Shown here piece by piece: positions 1-10,675 of a stretch of 64,000 nt of DNA. The position numbers and the translations under genes are program-made. A model generated the notes under the pieces. The model made no database searches and was not told the origin of the DNA. It saw only the letters and a list, made by a program, of their open reading frames with translations. Position 1 is the stretch's first letter; the number at the start of each line of letters is the position of its first letter. Source of the DNA: Asparagopsis taxiformis (Eukaryota; Rhodophyta; Florideophyceae; Bonnemaisoniales; Bonnemaisoniaceae); contig JALQPE010002422.1 of assembly GCA_030407315.1 (NCBI GenBank), positions 204,778 to 268,777 on the forward strand, written 5' to 3'.

Positions 1-1
1 C

Positions 2-1612
2 AAAGCCGAATTCGCTAAACGCGTATCCCTTTTGGAAACTCGTCTGGAGGAGCTTTCGATTCACGGCTTTAATGCCAGTCCATTAGGACAACAGGAGTTT
101 CCTGCTCGCCGCATCCGATCGGCTGATTTCCCTGACCCTACATCCGGTAGGGAGGAAGAAGAAGATCCCCGATTGGATCAAGTCGCAGAAGCAACCCGAC
201 ACCTGTCGGACCGTGTCGACGCCCTCGCCGAATCACTATCCCAAACAGGGAATATCTCTCGCACGAGACAGCACACTCGTGCCACCGGATCCATACCGGA
301 AAATCCCTCGTGGGATGATGAAGAAGGACCTCTTGAGGAAGGCTTAGTGCCTTTGAAGGCCCGCGAACCCGCGTTCGACCTAGTGGTCTCCTATCGGTAC
401 TACCGACTCAAGAACAAGTCCCTAACGACTGATACCCTAATGGGTAAATCAAGAAGCTTGTATAAGCTAACGGAGAAGATCCGTAATTTCAACGCGTCAT
501 TCACGCCGTTCGATGGTACGGAACCCATCGATATCCTCCGGTTCCTCGCGGAATTTCAAGATGCATGTGATTCATGCGGAGTCTCGGAGGGAGAAGCTAC
601 CAAGTTACTCAAGTATTTCCTGGAAGGAGAACCTCAACGGTTTATCGCCGCTGAGGCGCGAAAGCGCAAGCTTCTCAACCACCTGCACCAGCAGATCACT
701 TGGCCTCAAGCCGTTAACGCCCTTCTGGCTCGCTACGCGACGGACAATGTCCTAGCGGACGCATATGACGCAGTAACGCGTATACGGCAAGGGCCGGATG
801 AAGACGAAGCTGCATACGCAGACAGACTGCAGGACGCTGCACTCCTGTGTGCGAACGTCTTCTCGGAAAGAGACTTGGTCAACTACTACCTCAAGGGCCT
901 ACGCCCAGAGGTTAAACACACCGTCAAGGTGACTATAGGCCGCAGTGGCGGAGAAGATTTTCTTGCTGTCCGTAACCTTGCTAAAGGACTCGGGGACTCT
1001 TTACGAGCATCGCTACCCGCGAAACCTAAGGCTTACCCTACTCGGGAAATCGCGGACCGGAAACGCAAAGCGTTGCTCGCTACCGTACCCGGAGAACCGG
1101 CTGTGATACCGCGGACCCCGCCGCCGACCTTACCTTCCCCTACCGGGAACCCAATGGGCGCGCCAATGCAGGCCCCTACCCTAACGGGAGAACATCTTAA
1201 ACTCGCTGAGAGTATGATCCCCGAAGGGGCTGTTACTTGGAGATGCTCTGGCTGTCGCCAACCAGGGCACGTGTTATACACTTGTCCTTACCTACCACCC
1301 TCAGTGGGAACTTACTTCGCCTTTGCGAACTACGCTTACCAGCAAGAACCGGAGCAGGTTATGCGCCGCCAACAGCGCCAGTCCAATCGGTTCAACCGAA
1401 AAAGGGATTACCCTAAAGCCGTGCTCCAACGGTCAAACCCTCCAACACGCATGGTTGCGTTCGCCGATGACGAAAATCATCCCAAATTGGGCCCTCTGAG
1501 GCGAGACGTTTTAGAACGTAACGGATCTTCCGTAACGGCTCAAGACGTTGCCGACGCCTTGGACACTCCGACGACTCCGACACGTCGTCGGAAAACTAAT
1601 GACGGGGAGTGA
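2..1612 (+). CDS. gag: Gag polyprotein of the gypsy element, 5'-truncated by the window
   Basis: This is the structural (capsid/nucleocapsid) protein of the retrotransposon. The frame is already open at base 2, so the true start is upstream and the first visible ATG is not the start. The first 75 residues are charged and helical with leucine spacing, suggesting a coiled coil. A retrotransposon-gag capsid-like domain follows at about 500-1000 (Phe-rich, with a YLKGLRPE-type stretch near 885-915). Near the C-terminus is one CCHC zinc knuckle, C-x2-C-x4-H-x4-C, starting at 1244. The last 70 residues are basic and proline-rich. The stop at 1610-1612 overlaps the pol frame, so gag and pol are expressed as overlapping ORFs. 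Confidence 0.9.
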   Translation, partial: KAEFAKRVSLLETRLEELSIHGFNASPLGQQEFPARRIRSADFPDPTSGREEEEDPRLDQVAEATRHLSDRVDALAESLSQTGNISRTRQHTRATGSIPENPSWDDEEGPLEEGLVPLKAREPAFDLVVSYRYYRLKNKSLTTDTLMGKSRSLYKLTEKIRNFNASFTPFDGTEPIDILRFLAEFQDACDSCGVSEGEATKLLKYFLEGEPQRFIAAEARKRKLLNHLHQQITWPQAVNALLARYATDNVLADAYDAVTRIRQGPDEDEAAYADRLQDAALLCANVFSERDLVNYYLKGLRPEVKHTVKVTIGRSGGEDFLAVRNLAKGLGDSLRASLPAKPKAYPTREIADRKRKALLATVPGEPAVIPRTPPPTLPSPTGNPMGAPMQAPTLTGEHLKLAESMIPEGAVTWRCSGCRQPGHVLYTCPYLPPSVGTYFAFANYAYQQEPEQVMRRQQRQSNRFNRKRDYPKAVLQRSNPPTRMVAFADDENHPKLGPLRRDVLERNGSSVTAQDVADALDTPTTPTRRRKTNDGE

Positions 1613-4600
1613 GGTGTCGCACTCCCGTCAGGAGGTGGAGCGATTACGCTACTCGGTGGACATCTCACCACAACCACCTCCGCAGGAAAAGGCTGCAACT
1701 CCCTCTAGGGACCAAAGTCTTTCCCAGACACCAACCCCTTCGGGTTCCCCCACAGGGACTCGAACCTCAAGGCCGAAAGCCTCATGCCTGCTTAAGGCCG
1801 CCCATTACGTAGTAATGGGTTCCATCGGACTCGATCCGTCAATTCTCACGCCTATGCGTATGGTGATGGACACCGGGTCCGGACCATCGGTCATCCATGA
1901 AAGGAGCTTACCCCACAATTGGGAACAATTCCAAGTCCCTACGGGGAAAGTTCCGCAACTGGCCGATGCTAACGGCAATCCTCTTCGGATAAAAGGCAAG
2001 ATAATACTGTCCTTACAGTTAGGCCACAAGTCCTTTGAGGAAGAATTCTTCGTCGCGCCTAAGTTGGCCGTACCCCTCATCTTGGGAACTGGGGCAATGA
2101 ATACCCACGTAGACGCAATTAGGTGCCGGGCCCAACGAATTGATATTCACGACGGCGGGTCGATAGCTATCCTAGTGATGTCGCCTACGCGTAAAACATC
2201 CCCCACCCTTTCGTGCTACGTGGATGCCTCGCGACCCTCTAATGGGATTAACTTAGACCGCCAGCCTCATGGCATTCGATTGTCACAAAGTGTGAATGTT
2301 CCTCCGCGGAGTCAAGTAACAACTACTGTTGTATGCGCCGGTGGCGGCTTGAGTATACTCTCACCGAGAGATCGGATCCTTCACCGACATCGTGTCTCTA
2401 TCCCGAATGGGGTTGCGGAAGTCATCCCGCGACAGGAATTCCTGACTATATTAACTAACTTCGGTACATCCGACAAGTACCTCCCTAAAGGGACAATTAT
2501 AGGCTATGCCCTTCGGGCACCCGAACGGCCAATGCGCCCCATGGCTCTCAGCCGTTCTACCCCTTCCTCCCAAGAGGCCTCCACTATGGTGACTACTCTC
2601 CATCAGGAGCAAAAGGGCGAGGCCACCCAACCATCAAACTGGAAGCAAGAAGTCTCTCTAGACCACCTTGGTCAAATCCCGTTGAGGGAACGCATCCTTA
2701 GCATGCTATCTCGACACGAGTCTATGTGGGATGGATCCCTAGGGGACATCCGCGCTACGGAACACCGAATCGACATAGTCGAAGGGAGCAAGCCTAGACG
2801 GCAACAACCCTACCGGATGGGACCCGCTCGTCGAGAGATTGCCCGTAAGGAAATAACCAGCATGCTGGAAAAAGGAGTGATCGAACCGTCGACCTCCGAA
2901 TGGGCTAGCCCAGTGGTTCTTGTCCCGAAGAAGGATGGTAAATTACGCTTTTGCGTCGACTATAGGGGTCTTAACGACATCACTGTCAATGATGTGTACC
3001 CCCTTCCACGAATGGATGATTGTATTGACTCCCTCGGAGATGCTCAAGTATTCACCACATTGGATTGTAATTCTGGCTATTGGCAGATCCCTGTTGCACA
3101 GGACGACCGTGACAAAACGGCATTCACCTCCCATTTGGGGACATATCGTTTCAAACGATTGCCTTTTGGCTTAAAGAATGCTCCGGCAACGTTTCAGCGT
3201 GCCATCGACATTATTCTTAGCAGCGTTCGCTGGCAGACCTGTCTGATTTACTTAGACGATGTGATCGTATTCTCTCGGGACGAGGCCGAACATCTCCACC
3301 ATGTGGACCAAGTACTCTCCCTCCTACGGGAAGCAGGTGTCACCCTGAAGTTGACAAAGTGTCATTTCTTCGAAAAGAAGGTTGATTACCTGGGACATGT
3401 CGTGATGCCAGGAAAGCTAGCTGTTGCACAGAACGCCACTTCGGCTATCGCTGACGCGATCTTTCCGCAAACGCCTACGCAAATGCGATCCTTCCTCGGA
3501 AGCTGTGGCGTCTTTCGACGATTCATCAAAGGGTATGCCGCAATTGCGCACCCCTTGAACGAAATGCTGACCAAAGACAGCCTCCCTAAATTCGGGAAAG
3601 AACCTCCTACCGAGGACCAACAGCGCGCGTTCAACGCTCTCAAAGAGGTCATGATCAAGCCGCCGATACTGGCTCTACCCAAGTTGGGTCAACCCTACAC
3701 CGTAGACACGGACGCTTCCGCATACCAAATAGGATGCGCTCTGCTTCAGCAGCAAGGGGAAGAGAACGATCTCAAGCCAATTGGCTATTGGTCGCGGACC
3801 TTGACTAAACCTGAAAGAGGTTACTCCCCTACGGAGCGTGAATGTCTAGCCGTCGTATGGGCTGTCACTATCCTACGTCCATACTTGGAGCAAACAAAGT
3901 TTGTAGTCCGGACGGACCATAACGCGCTGCGTTGGCTCATGAATATCAACGACCCTTCAGGGAGACTATGCCGTTGGCGCCTCCGACTTGCGGAATTTGA
4001 CTATCAAATAGTCTACCGACCCGGCCGGGTTCACCAACTACCAGACGCCCTTTCGCGTGTTGAAACTAACGGCGAGACGCCCGTCACTATTGACGATGAA
4101 ATACCAACTCTGTTGGCCACGCACGCACCGCAAGGTGAAACATCCTGGGATGATGACACTGATGTTTGGTTCTACGACCTTTCTCTAGCAAGAGACCACG
4201 CCGAGGAGGCGCCTAATCGCAACGGTACACCCGTCTTGACAACTCATCCGCAAACGGAAAACTATTGCCCGATAACTCTCCAAGAGTGGCTCGAAGAGCA
4301 ACGAACGGACGACTTCTGTCAACAGGCCCTGGCCTCTCAGAAGTCTGACTCTCTCTTCTTCGAAGATGAAGACGGTGTCCTTTGTAGGAAGTCCAAACTG
4401 GACGGGTCATCCCAGATTGTGGTACCTAAAGCCTTACGGCAACGTCTATTGACGATGTGCCACCACGGCATATTGGCAGGACATCCTGGTCAGAACCGCA
4501 TGTACGACACGATGCGCCTATCTTATTATTGGCCTGCAATGGCTGCGGACATAACCGGAACGGTTGAACGCTGTTCAGCGTGTGCGAGAAACCGATTACG

Positions 4601-6560
4601 GTTGCGCAAACATGCGAGTACCCTCCAGCTGTTCCCAGCTACCACACCATTGGATGACGTTGCAATTGACCTCCTCGGTCCTCTACCTCGTACCAAGAAA
4701 GGTAACGTGCACCTACTGGTGATTTCGTGTCGCTTTACCAAGCTCACCCAGGTGGTTCCGCTGCGAAGCATTACGGCTTACCATGTGGCAGTAGCCTTTT
4801 GTACACATTGGGTGTTTAAGTACGGTCCCCCACGGACATTATTATCCGATAACGGTCCGCAATTTGCGTCGAAGTTCTTCCAGGCCGTCTGCCTCCAGTT
4901 AGGAACGAAGAACGTCTTCACGACGGCTTACCATCCCCAGACAAATGGGCAAGTCGAACGGTATAACCGTACTCTATTGAGCATGCTACGTAATTACGTT
5001 AATGATAACCAGGACGACTGGGACGTCTACGCATCAGCGTTAACCTATGCGTACAACACGCACGTGCATCGCACAACGGGAACTACACCCTTCGACCTCA
5101 TCCTAAGCCGACCTCCACCGCCATATGCGACACACCATTCGGTGAAAAGGAGGGCAACGCCAGACGCGTTCACGAAGCAAGACTTCTTACGCCGTATTAC
5201 GGATACCATTGATATGGCAGGTAAACGCCTTCACAGCGCGCAAGCACGCTACAAGCGTAACTTCGACCGGTCAATCCGGAAGTCTAAACGACTCATCACT
5301 ACCGATGATTACGTTTATCTGGATAATCCAGAAGTCCGTGAACGGAACAAGCTAACTCCAATAGCTCAAGGTCCCTATAGGGTTATCCGTGCCGGACGGC
5401 GAACGGTTTACATCGACCGCGATGGTATCACCGAAAAGGTTAGTCTCGATAGAGTTGTACTCGCTCCGCGACCAACCGAGGAACCAACCTTACCACCTCG
5501 GCTACATGCCGCTAACGCACAAGCGTCACCATCAGGTGCAGATGCCCTCGCGCCGAATACACAATCACGCCAACCGACGGGCGACGGCCAACAATACGCG
5601 CCAAACGAATCACTTCCGCCAACTCCTAATCAGGAATACCCCTTCAGGGATCAACCATCGTCTCCACGACAACCTACAATTAGGATAACACCTGAAGGTA
5701 GTGGTTTGGGACAAACCACCCTTCAGGAGGGGGCCCCCGACGCTGTGCGCGTAAGCAAAAATTTTGCAACTCCCTCTCGGGATCAACCTTGTAGTCTTTC
5801 ACCCTTCGGTAACTCACCCACAATTGGGAACGACGCACACGACCCAAGTCGTTCACCCACCCAGCCGGTAACTACCAACCGCAATCGCACACAATTGCGA
5901 AGAAGTCAACAAAGACGCCATGACAACGCTGCCAATGCAGACCAAGACCAAGACGTCAACCCAGACCGGGCTCTTACATCGCACAAGCGAACGTTGCGAC
6001 AAGACACGACAAATGTCGACGCTGCTGAAGCCGCCCGAAGACGTTCAAACCGCACAATTGCGACGAGAGGACAACCATCCAGGTCACGCGTACAGACGCC
6101 GAGTTCTCCACAACGGGACGCGAACCCTCCATCGGGAGCCGAACTTCGCATAGCGAACCAAGCAAGTCAAGCACCCGCCCATTTGGCAAAACCCAAACCG
6201 GGTCGACACACTCGCTCAAGTGCGAAGAAGATAGCCACGGCAAACCCCGTAAGGTCTTTGGAAGCCACCCCCAATGGGGAACAAGAGAAAGCGCCACAGG
6301 GCACGCAGCCGAACTCGGAACGAGTAGCTCTCCCTGAAGGGACGAAGGAAACCCCAGAGGGAAGTAGCGACGCCGAACGCGCAACCTCAGAGGAGGAATA
6401 TCCCATCGATGATCTCATCGATTACGTCACTGACGACGACGGGGAACAATGGTTCCTTGTGAAATGGTATGGCTACCGAAAGCCGACATGGACGCAACGC
6501 GCGAACGTCCCCCCGAATGGGCATCAAGGTACTTCCGTCGAAGCAACACCGCGAAGGTGA
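1536..6560 (+). CDS. pol: Pol polyprotein: protease, RT, RNase H, integrase, chromodomain
   Basis: The frame opens after a stop at 1533 and overlaps the end of gag in the +1 frame. The first in-frame ATG is at 1599. Visible domains: aspartic protease DTGSG at 1869-1883; reverse transcriptase with YLDD at 3249-3260; RNase H with its DTDAS aspartate at 3711; integrase zinc finger with the HH pair at 4461 and CxxC at 4572-4583; integrase core DDE at 4668, 4848 and 4956, spaced D-59-D-35-E; and a chromodomain (FLVKWYGY...TW) at about 6397-6520. A serine/proline/asparagine-rich linker of some 300 residues separates integrase and chromodomain. All catalytic residues I looked for are present, so the product is probably functional. 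The chromodomain presumably steers integration to modified chromatin (family knowledge). Confidence 0.95.
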   Translation, partial: RLKTLPTPWTLRRLRHVVGKLMTGSEVSHSRQEVERLRYSVDISPQPPPQEKAATPSRDQSLSQTPTPSGSPTGTRTSRPKASCLLKAAHYVVMGSIGLDPSILTPMRMVMDTGSGPSVIHERSLPHNWEQFQVPTGKVPQLADANGNPLRIKGKIILSLQLGHKSFEEEFFVAPKLAVPLILGTGAMNTHVDAIRCRAQRIDIHDGGSIAILVMSPTRKTSPTLSCYVDASRPSNGINLDRQPHGIRLSQSVNVPPRSQVTTTVVCAGGGLSILSPRDRILHRHRVSIPNGVAEVIPRQEFLTILTNFGTSDKYLPKGTIIGYALRAPERPMRPMALSRSTPSSQEASTMVTTLHQEQKGEATQPSNWKQEVSLDHLGQIPLRERILSMLSRHESMWDGSLGDIRATEHRIDIVEGSKPRRQQPYRMGPARREIARKEITSMLEKGVIEPSTSEWASPVVLVPKKDGKLRFCVDYRGLNDITVNDVYPLPRMDDCIDSLGDAQVFTTLDCNSGYWQIPVAQDDRDKTAFTSHLGTYRFKRLPFGLKNAPATFQRAIDIILSSVRWQTCLIYLDDVIVFSRDEAEHLHHVDQVLSLLREAGVTLKLTKCHFFEKKVDYLGHVVMPGKLAVAQNATSAIADAIFPQTPTQMRSFLGSCGVFRRFIKGYAAIAHPLNEMLTKDSLPKFGKEPPTEDQQRAFNALKEVMIKPPILALPKLGQPYTVDTDASAYQIGCALLQQQGEENDLKPIGYWSRTLTKPERGYSPTERECLAVVWAVTILRPYLEQTKFVVRTDHNALRWLMNINDPSGRLCRWRLRLAEFDYQIVYRPGRVHQLPDALSRVETNGETPVTIDDEIPTLLATHAPQGETSWDDDTDVWFYDLSLARDHAEEAPNRNGTPVLTTHPQTENYCPITLQEWLEEQRTDDFCQQALASQKSDSLFFEDEDGVLCRKSKLDGSSQIVVPKALRQRLLTMCHHGILAGHPGQNRMYDTMRLSYYWPAMAADITGTVERCSACARNRLRLRKHASTLQLFPATTPLDDVAIDLLGPLPRTKKGNVHLLVISCRFTKLTQVVPLRSITAYHVAVAFCTHWVFKYGPPRTLLSDNGPQFASKFFQAVCLQLGTKNVFTTAYHPQTNGQVERYNRTLLSMLRNYVNDNQDDWDVYASALTYAYNTHVHRTTGTTPFDLILSRPPPPYATHHSVKRRATPDAFTKQDFLRRITDTIDMAGKRLHSAQARYKRNFDRSIRKSKRLITTDDYVYLDNPEVRERNKLTPIAQGPYRVIRAGRRTVYIDRDGITEKVSLDRVVLAPRPTEEPTLPPRLHAANAQASPSGADALAPNTQSRQPTGDGQQYAPNESLPPTPNQEYPFRDQPSSPRQPTIRITPEGSGLGQTTLQEGAPDAVRVSKNFATPSRDQPCSLSPFGNSPTIGNDAHDPSRSPTQPVTTNRNRTQLRRSQQRRHDNAANADQDQDVNPDRALTSHKRTLRQDTTNVDAAEAARRRSNRTIATRGQPSRSRVQTPSSPQRDANPPSGAELRIANQASQAPAHLAKPKPGRHTRSSAKKIATANPVRSLEATPNGEQEKAPQGTQPNSERVALPEGTKETPEGSSDAERATSEEEYPIDDLIDYVTDDDGEQWFLVKWYGYRKPTWTQRANVPPNGHQGTSVEATPRR

Positions 6561-6920
6561 CAAGCCACCACGCCGAGCGCGCACGCGCAAACCCAAGAGA
6601 GGGAAGAAGTAGAATAACCCCACAGGGATAAGAACCTAACAAGGTACCCACTGGGTGGAGCTACCAAACCTCGGAGGGTCAAGCCAAAAAGGGCGCACTT
6701 TATCACCGCCAACCGGAGCCACTGTGGAAATTTAGATTTCAGGAAATGAAAAAAATTGACCAAAAAAGGGTTTCAACAAACAAATCCGCACGTCAGCGTG
6801 ATGATGCATCTTTAATGTACCTCAGAGGTGCCTCAGGACTACCTGATGAACAATGGCGCAACGCAAAAGCGTGTTCAAACTACCGTTAGAGGTTATTCTC
6901 CCAAAGGCAATTGCCAGTCC
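6561..6920. other. Spacer between pol stop and antisense ORF end
   Basis: There is no convincing gene. The segment separates two convergently read ORFs, pol (+) and the antisense ORF (-). It holds further small CCC...GGG hyphenated palindromes such as those near 6620 and 6640. Confidence 0.6.
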
Positions 6921-9900
6921 TTAGCGACGATAATGGCTAGAAGGCCGAGGCCGATGAGAGGCAGACGGTGCCGTAGGGGCAGGAGCGCGTACATTCGTCG
7001 AAGGACGAGGATGGCGGGGTGCAACCCTTGCGAAGGTAGGATTACGACGCAAACCGCGTTGCGGAACTGCACTAGAACCCCGACGACGGGCAGGCACAGG
7101 GCCATGCGAAGACGCAACCGCAGAGGCGGATAACCCAACTGCTGGGATGGACGCGGGAGGCGGAGAAACATCTGGCGACTCAGGCGACCCTAACCGGGCA
7201 TCAAGACGCGCAAGTAAAGGATTACTAGCATCCGCAGCACCCACGGGGGAATGAAGACGAGTACGCACGTTGCGTTCGGGAAGACCCTCATCGGGAGATC
7301 GAGCGCGACGACGCGAGTAACCAGGCTGAACTGCCTCCTCGCCACCCTCTTCGGGAATAACTGCTTGCTGCAGTAGACGCCTGGCGTCCTCCAACTCACC
7401 TTCTAATTCCCCAACCCGGGTTCGCAATTCTGCTGCCTCCAGGCGTGCGGCCTCAACCTCCCTATCCGCTGTGCGGCGACGCTCTCGGGCGATGTTACGC
7501 TGTTCGCGTCCTTGTTTATAGCGAGCAGCTAACGTAATGCACGACAATGCGAGTCCATCCAACGCGGATCTTACGATGTAACGCCCATTGGCAGAGGCAA
7601 AAATGGAAGCCACCGTACCATCCCCGAGATCATCGGCCAACCGCCGCACATGCGGAATCGATAGCAATTCGCGACTCGACAATTCCCCACGTAGGATATC
7701 AACAGCAGGAGGCTGACGCGTGACTACATCATCACCGTTCACGGATGGCTCAGAGCCTTGGTCGGATGTCAGAAGCGCCTCCATGGCGGGACCCACTTGG
7801 GATGAAGGGGCAGCTGTAGGCTGAGGGGTTGGCGCGGTAGGCGCGACGGTCATCGGGACCTGACTTTCGTACAAGTCATCAGCACCACTGGGTGGTAAGG
7901 AAGCAACAGGAGCGAAGCTCCGTCCTGCGTAAGGCGAACGCCCAGCTGGGCCTCCCGCCTCGGCGGCCGTCCACCACGGACGCGGCACAAATGCCTCGCC
8001 AACAGGCTGATATTTGTAAGAGTCGGGGTGACCGTCGGAATACCTGTCAGGCTCCACGCCGTAATACCCATCTTCGGTGAACTCACCATCTCTGCGATAA
8101 GGCGGCAGCTCTGCGACTGTACCATCTCGATGGTTTAACACGTTAATACGTAACGCCCTCACCGGCAAGTCAACAGTCCTGTAGATAACCACCTTCTCCG
8201 GTGCCACTCCCGTGATGTTGGTACTGACCAATTCCTGCGGATAATCATCACCCCCAAGGGCCACCTTCAGCAACCGACGCACTACCGAACCAGGTAACTC
8301 CCGACTATAGGGGACCACGTCCGACACCGGAACCTTCGGGATATCGTACCAAGTACTGCTCACCCTATTGAGGAGTTCCTCCGCCATCACCGGCACAAAG
8401 CCCCGCGTCTCGGCGGTACGAGCCAACTCGATCCCTATAAGGATATCCCTCTCCAACTCGAGGTACGATCGGAACCTGTCCATTCGCCATTCGGGCGCGT
8501 CGCGAAGAGCGGAATTGTGGAAATACACCAGCGACGGAGGGTCGGCAACGGGCAAACACATCGGTGGAGATGACTTGCCTTCCCAAGTGGGATCATCCCA
8601 TAGCGGGTCCAAAGCTTCCCTAGCTACCTTCATGGGTCTAGTGGCCGGCTCAGCAGAGCTACCATGACGGTGCGCGAACACGCGATAATCATTCGCCGTC
8701 ACCTGACGCCCCATCCTTCGGGAAGTAACCCTAGCGTGCAAACGCATATGATGCTCGTAGCTACCCGTATCGGGACGTGGAGGGTACGCAAACCAGCGTG
8801 ACCGAACCATCGGTAGATCCGCTACGGAGCCTTGGTACGATCCTTCTTGGAACAAGCGACGATTCATACGTTCGACGTAAAGCGCATCTCCGGGATGGAG
8901 CAGGAAAGTCCTGTCGCTGCATAGCGTATGGGGGACACGGAAGTGACGCATAGGGCGACTCGAAGGGAGACGGGCGTAAGCCGACCAACATTCGTTTTGA
9001 ACCTGATGGTTTTGACCCCGGAGGGAGCTCATGAGAAGCATATCGCGACGTAACTCGCTTCTCGGGCGATCCGTAAAGTCCCTACGAGGGAGTCGCGCAA
9101 ACGGGTAGTGTTCCCAAGGAGCGGCGAGCTCACGCCTGAAAGGCAAGGCTTGCGAGTCGAATACCACCAGTTCATCAGCATTGGCTGGGTAGAATTCTCC
9201 CATGGAGCGCCAATTGGCAGTCGGCTTAGGTGCCCGAGGGGGAGTGTCGTGTGACGGAACAGCTGGTGCTGGAGCAGACGCAACCGCGTAAGGGTCAACC
9301 AAGGCGGTGCCCGACGGTCTTACGCCTACAGAGGCATCGGCGGCAGCCGCACCAGACCCACTTCGGGTAACTCTGCCAGTAGAGGCATATGGGTCTATGA
9401 CCTTCTCGACAGGTTGAGCATTAGCCTTTTCGGCTGCAGCCTTCTCGGCTTCTGCTCGAGCAGCCTCGCGGCGCAATTCTTCTTCCCTACGCTTTCGAGC
9501 GTCCGCCAGTATCTGTTGGTTGCGGCGGCCATAGTCCTCATAGGGATTCGCTGAAGCGTCATGACCAGAAGAGGTACGAGCCGCCGGGGCGGAAGGACGA
9601 GAAGTAATCGGACGCGAACTTGGCGAAGGCCTGACGTTCGGCTGCCTTGTTGGCCTGGGCGTAGCGCCTCCCTCGGCGACGACTTCTATCACCTCCTCGG
9701 TGTCGGCCGGCATGGCTCCCTTTGGGGACGGGCCGGCGGCCTTCGATGACTCACCTTCGCGTGATGGCGGATTAACCGATGACGGTTTGACACTTGCCAC
9801 TGGGGTGGAAGGCTTCGGGGAAGCAGGCGATTCAGCCGGAACAGAGTCGCGCTCTTGTGCGCTTGCCCTGGTAGGGGGGACCGTCTCTTCGGAACGTGCT

Positions 9901-10187
9901 TGCGCACTCACAACCTTGCCAGCAGGCGACGCTGGATCAGCGGTGCCTTTGGCGGCAGTCGAACGCGTTCGCGTTTGCGATTGAGCCGCGGTGGCTGACG
10001 GCACGCGTGGCGCTGAAGTCGACGAAGACTTAGCCGGTGTAGGCGGAACCCCGGTGCGGGAGGAGGAAGCCTGGTGGCGCGTCGTGGGACGGCGAACGCT
10101 GGAGCGTGTGGTAGGACGGTTGGGCGAACCCATATTGTCTCCTTCCTCTTCAGAGGATTCGAATTGAATCGGAGCACGAGGGGTCAT
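6921..10187 (-). CDS. Long antisense ORF of the gypsy element (aORF copy 1), function unknown
   Basis: This encodes about 1088 residues from the first ATG (10185-10187); the frame stays open to 10292 without an earlier ATG. The N-terminal third is Ser/Pro/Thr/Ala-rich and low complexity, followed by an Arg/Glu-rich helical stretch (about 9440-9520). The middle is a folded-looking domain of some 400 residues (about 7900-9150). A coiled coil rich in Arg, Glu, Ala and Leu lies near 7400-7530, and the C-terminus is basic. Two more copies in this window (37684-39889 and 44684-45315 plus 60271-62879) match the folded part. I do not recognise the fold. Extra antisense ORFs between pol and the 3' LTR are known in some plant gypsy elements; whether this one is related is unknown. 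The open 3.3-kb frame suggests selection. Confidence 0.8.
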   Translation of the reverse strand: MTPRAPIQFESSEEEGDNMGSPNRPTTRSSVRRPTTRHQASSSRTGVPPTPAKSSSTSAPRVPSATAAQSQTRTRSTAAKGTADPASPAGKVVSAQARSEETVPPTRASAQERDSVPAESPASPKPSTPVASVKPSSVNPPSREGESSKAAGPSPKGAMPADTEEVIEVVAEGGATPRPTRQPNVRPSPSSRPITSRPSAPAARTSSGHDASANPYEDYGRRNQQILADARKRREEELRREAARAEAEKAAAEKANAQPVEKVIDPYASTGRVTRSGSGAAAADASVGVRPSGTALVDPYAVASAPAPAVPSHDTPPRAPKPTANWRSMGEFYPANADELVVFDSQALPFRRELAAPWEHYPFARLPRRDFTDRPRSELRRDMLLMSSLRGQNHQVQNECWSAYARLPSSRPMRHFRVPHTLCSDRTFLLHPGDALYVERMNRRLFQEGSYQGSVADLPMVRSRWFAYPPRPDTGSYEHHMRLHARVTSRRMGRQVTANDYRVFAHRHGSSAEPATRPMKVAREALDPLWDDPTWEGKSSPPMCLPVADPPSLVYFHNSALRDAPEWRMDRFRSYLELERDILIGIELARTAETRGFVPVMAEELLNRVSSTWYDIPKVPVSDVVPYSRELPGSVVRRLLKVALGGDDYPQELVSTNITGVAPEKVVIYRTVDLPVRALRINVLNHRDGTVAELPPYRRDGEFTEDGYYGVEPDRYSDGHPDSYKYQPVGEAFVPRPWWTAAEAGGPAGRSPYAGRSFAPVASLPPSGADDLYESQVPMTVAPTAPTPQPTAAPSSQVGPAMEALLTSDQGSEPSVNGDDVVTRQPPAVDILRGELSSRELLSIPHVRRLADDLGDGTVASIFASANGRYIVRSALDGLALSCITLAARYKQGREQRNIARERRRTADREVEAARLEAAELRTRVGELEGELEDARRLLQQAVIPEEGGEEAVQPGYSRRRARSPDEGLPERNVRTRLHSPVGAADASNPLLARLDARLGSPESPDVSPPPASIPAVGLSASAVASSHGPVPARRRGSSAVPQRGLRRNPTFARVAPRHPRPSTNVRAPAPTAPSASHRPRPSSHYRR

Positions 10188-10675
10188 CCTAAAAGCCAGT
10201 AGAGGCGATGACGGACGTTGATAAAAACCCTGAAGCGGGACGAACAAGTGGCCTATTGGCTTAAGTCTCCGGGAGGGAGCTGCGCTATTCAACCCAGGAA
10301 GGGGGATCGCGAGGCAATGGGCCGAAACGGCGAATGCAAGCCTCGAATTGGCACCGCTCGTGCGATCACGCGGCTAATTATTTAGCAGATGGACGCAAAA
10401 ACCCTTTGAGGGATAATGGAAAGGACGCGAATGCGTGGACGCAGTTGGACACCGAAGGGTGAATACGCTGTGTTGCGTTAGGACGATGATGAACCTGAAA
10501 CAGGTATTGATTCCAATAGGAAACGGTCGGGCGGAACTCGGGAAGAGTCGGATGGACAACACATTTAGTGTGCACGCGCCGCGCGCGGGAAAATTTTGAA
10601 TTGCACAATGCAACGGCCACAGCCAAAAATTGTAATTTTTATTTGATCAAATTTTGTCGGGACGACAAATCTCTC
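10188..10675. other. Region between antisense ORF start and polypurine tract
   Basis: There is no convincing ORF. It should contain the promoter of the minus-strand ORF. It includes a GC-only stretch near 10575-10590 and an AT-rich stretch at 10620-10660. Confidence 0.5.
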
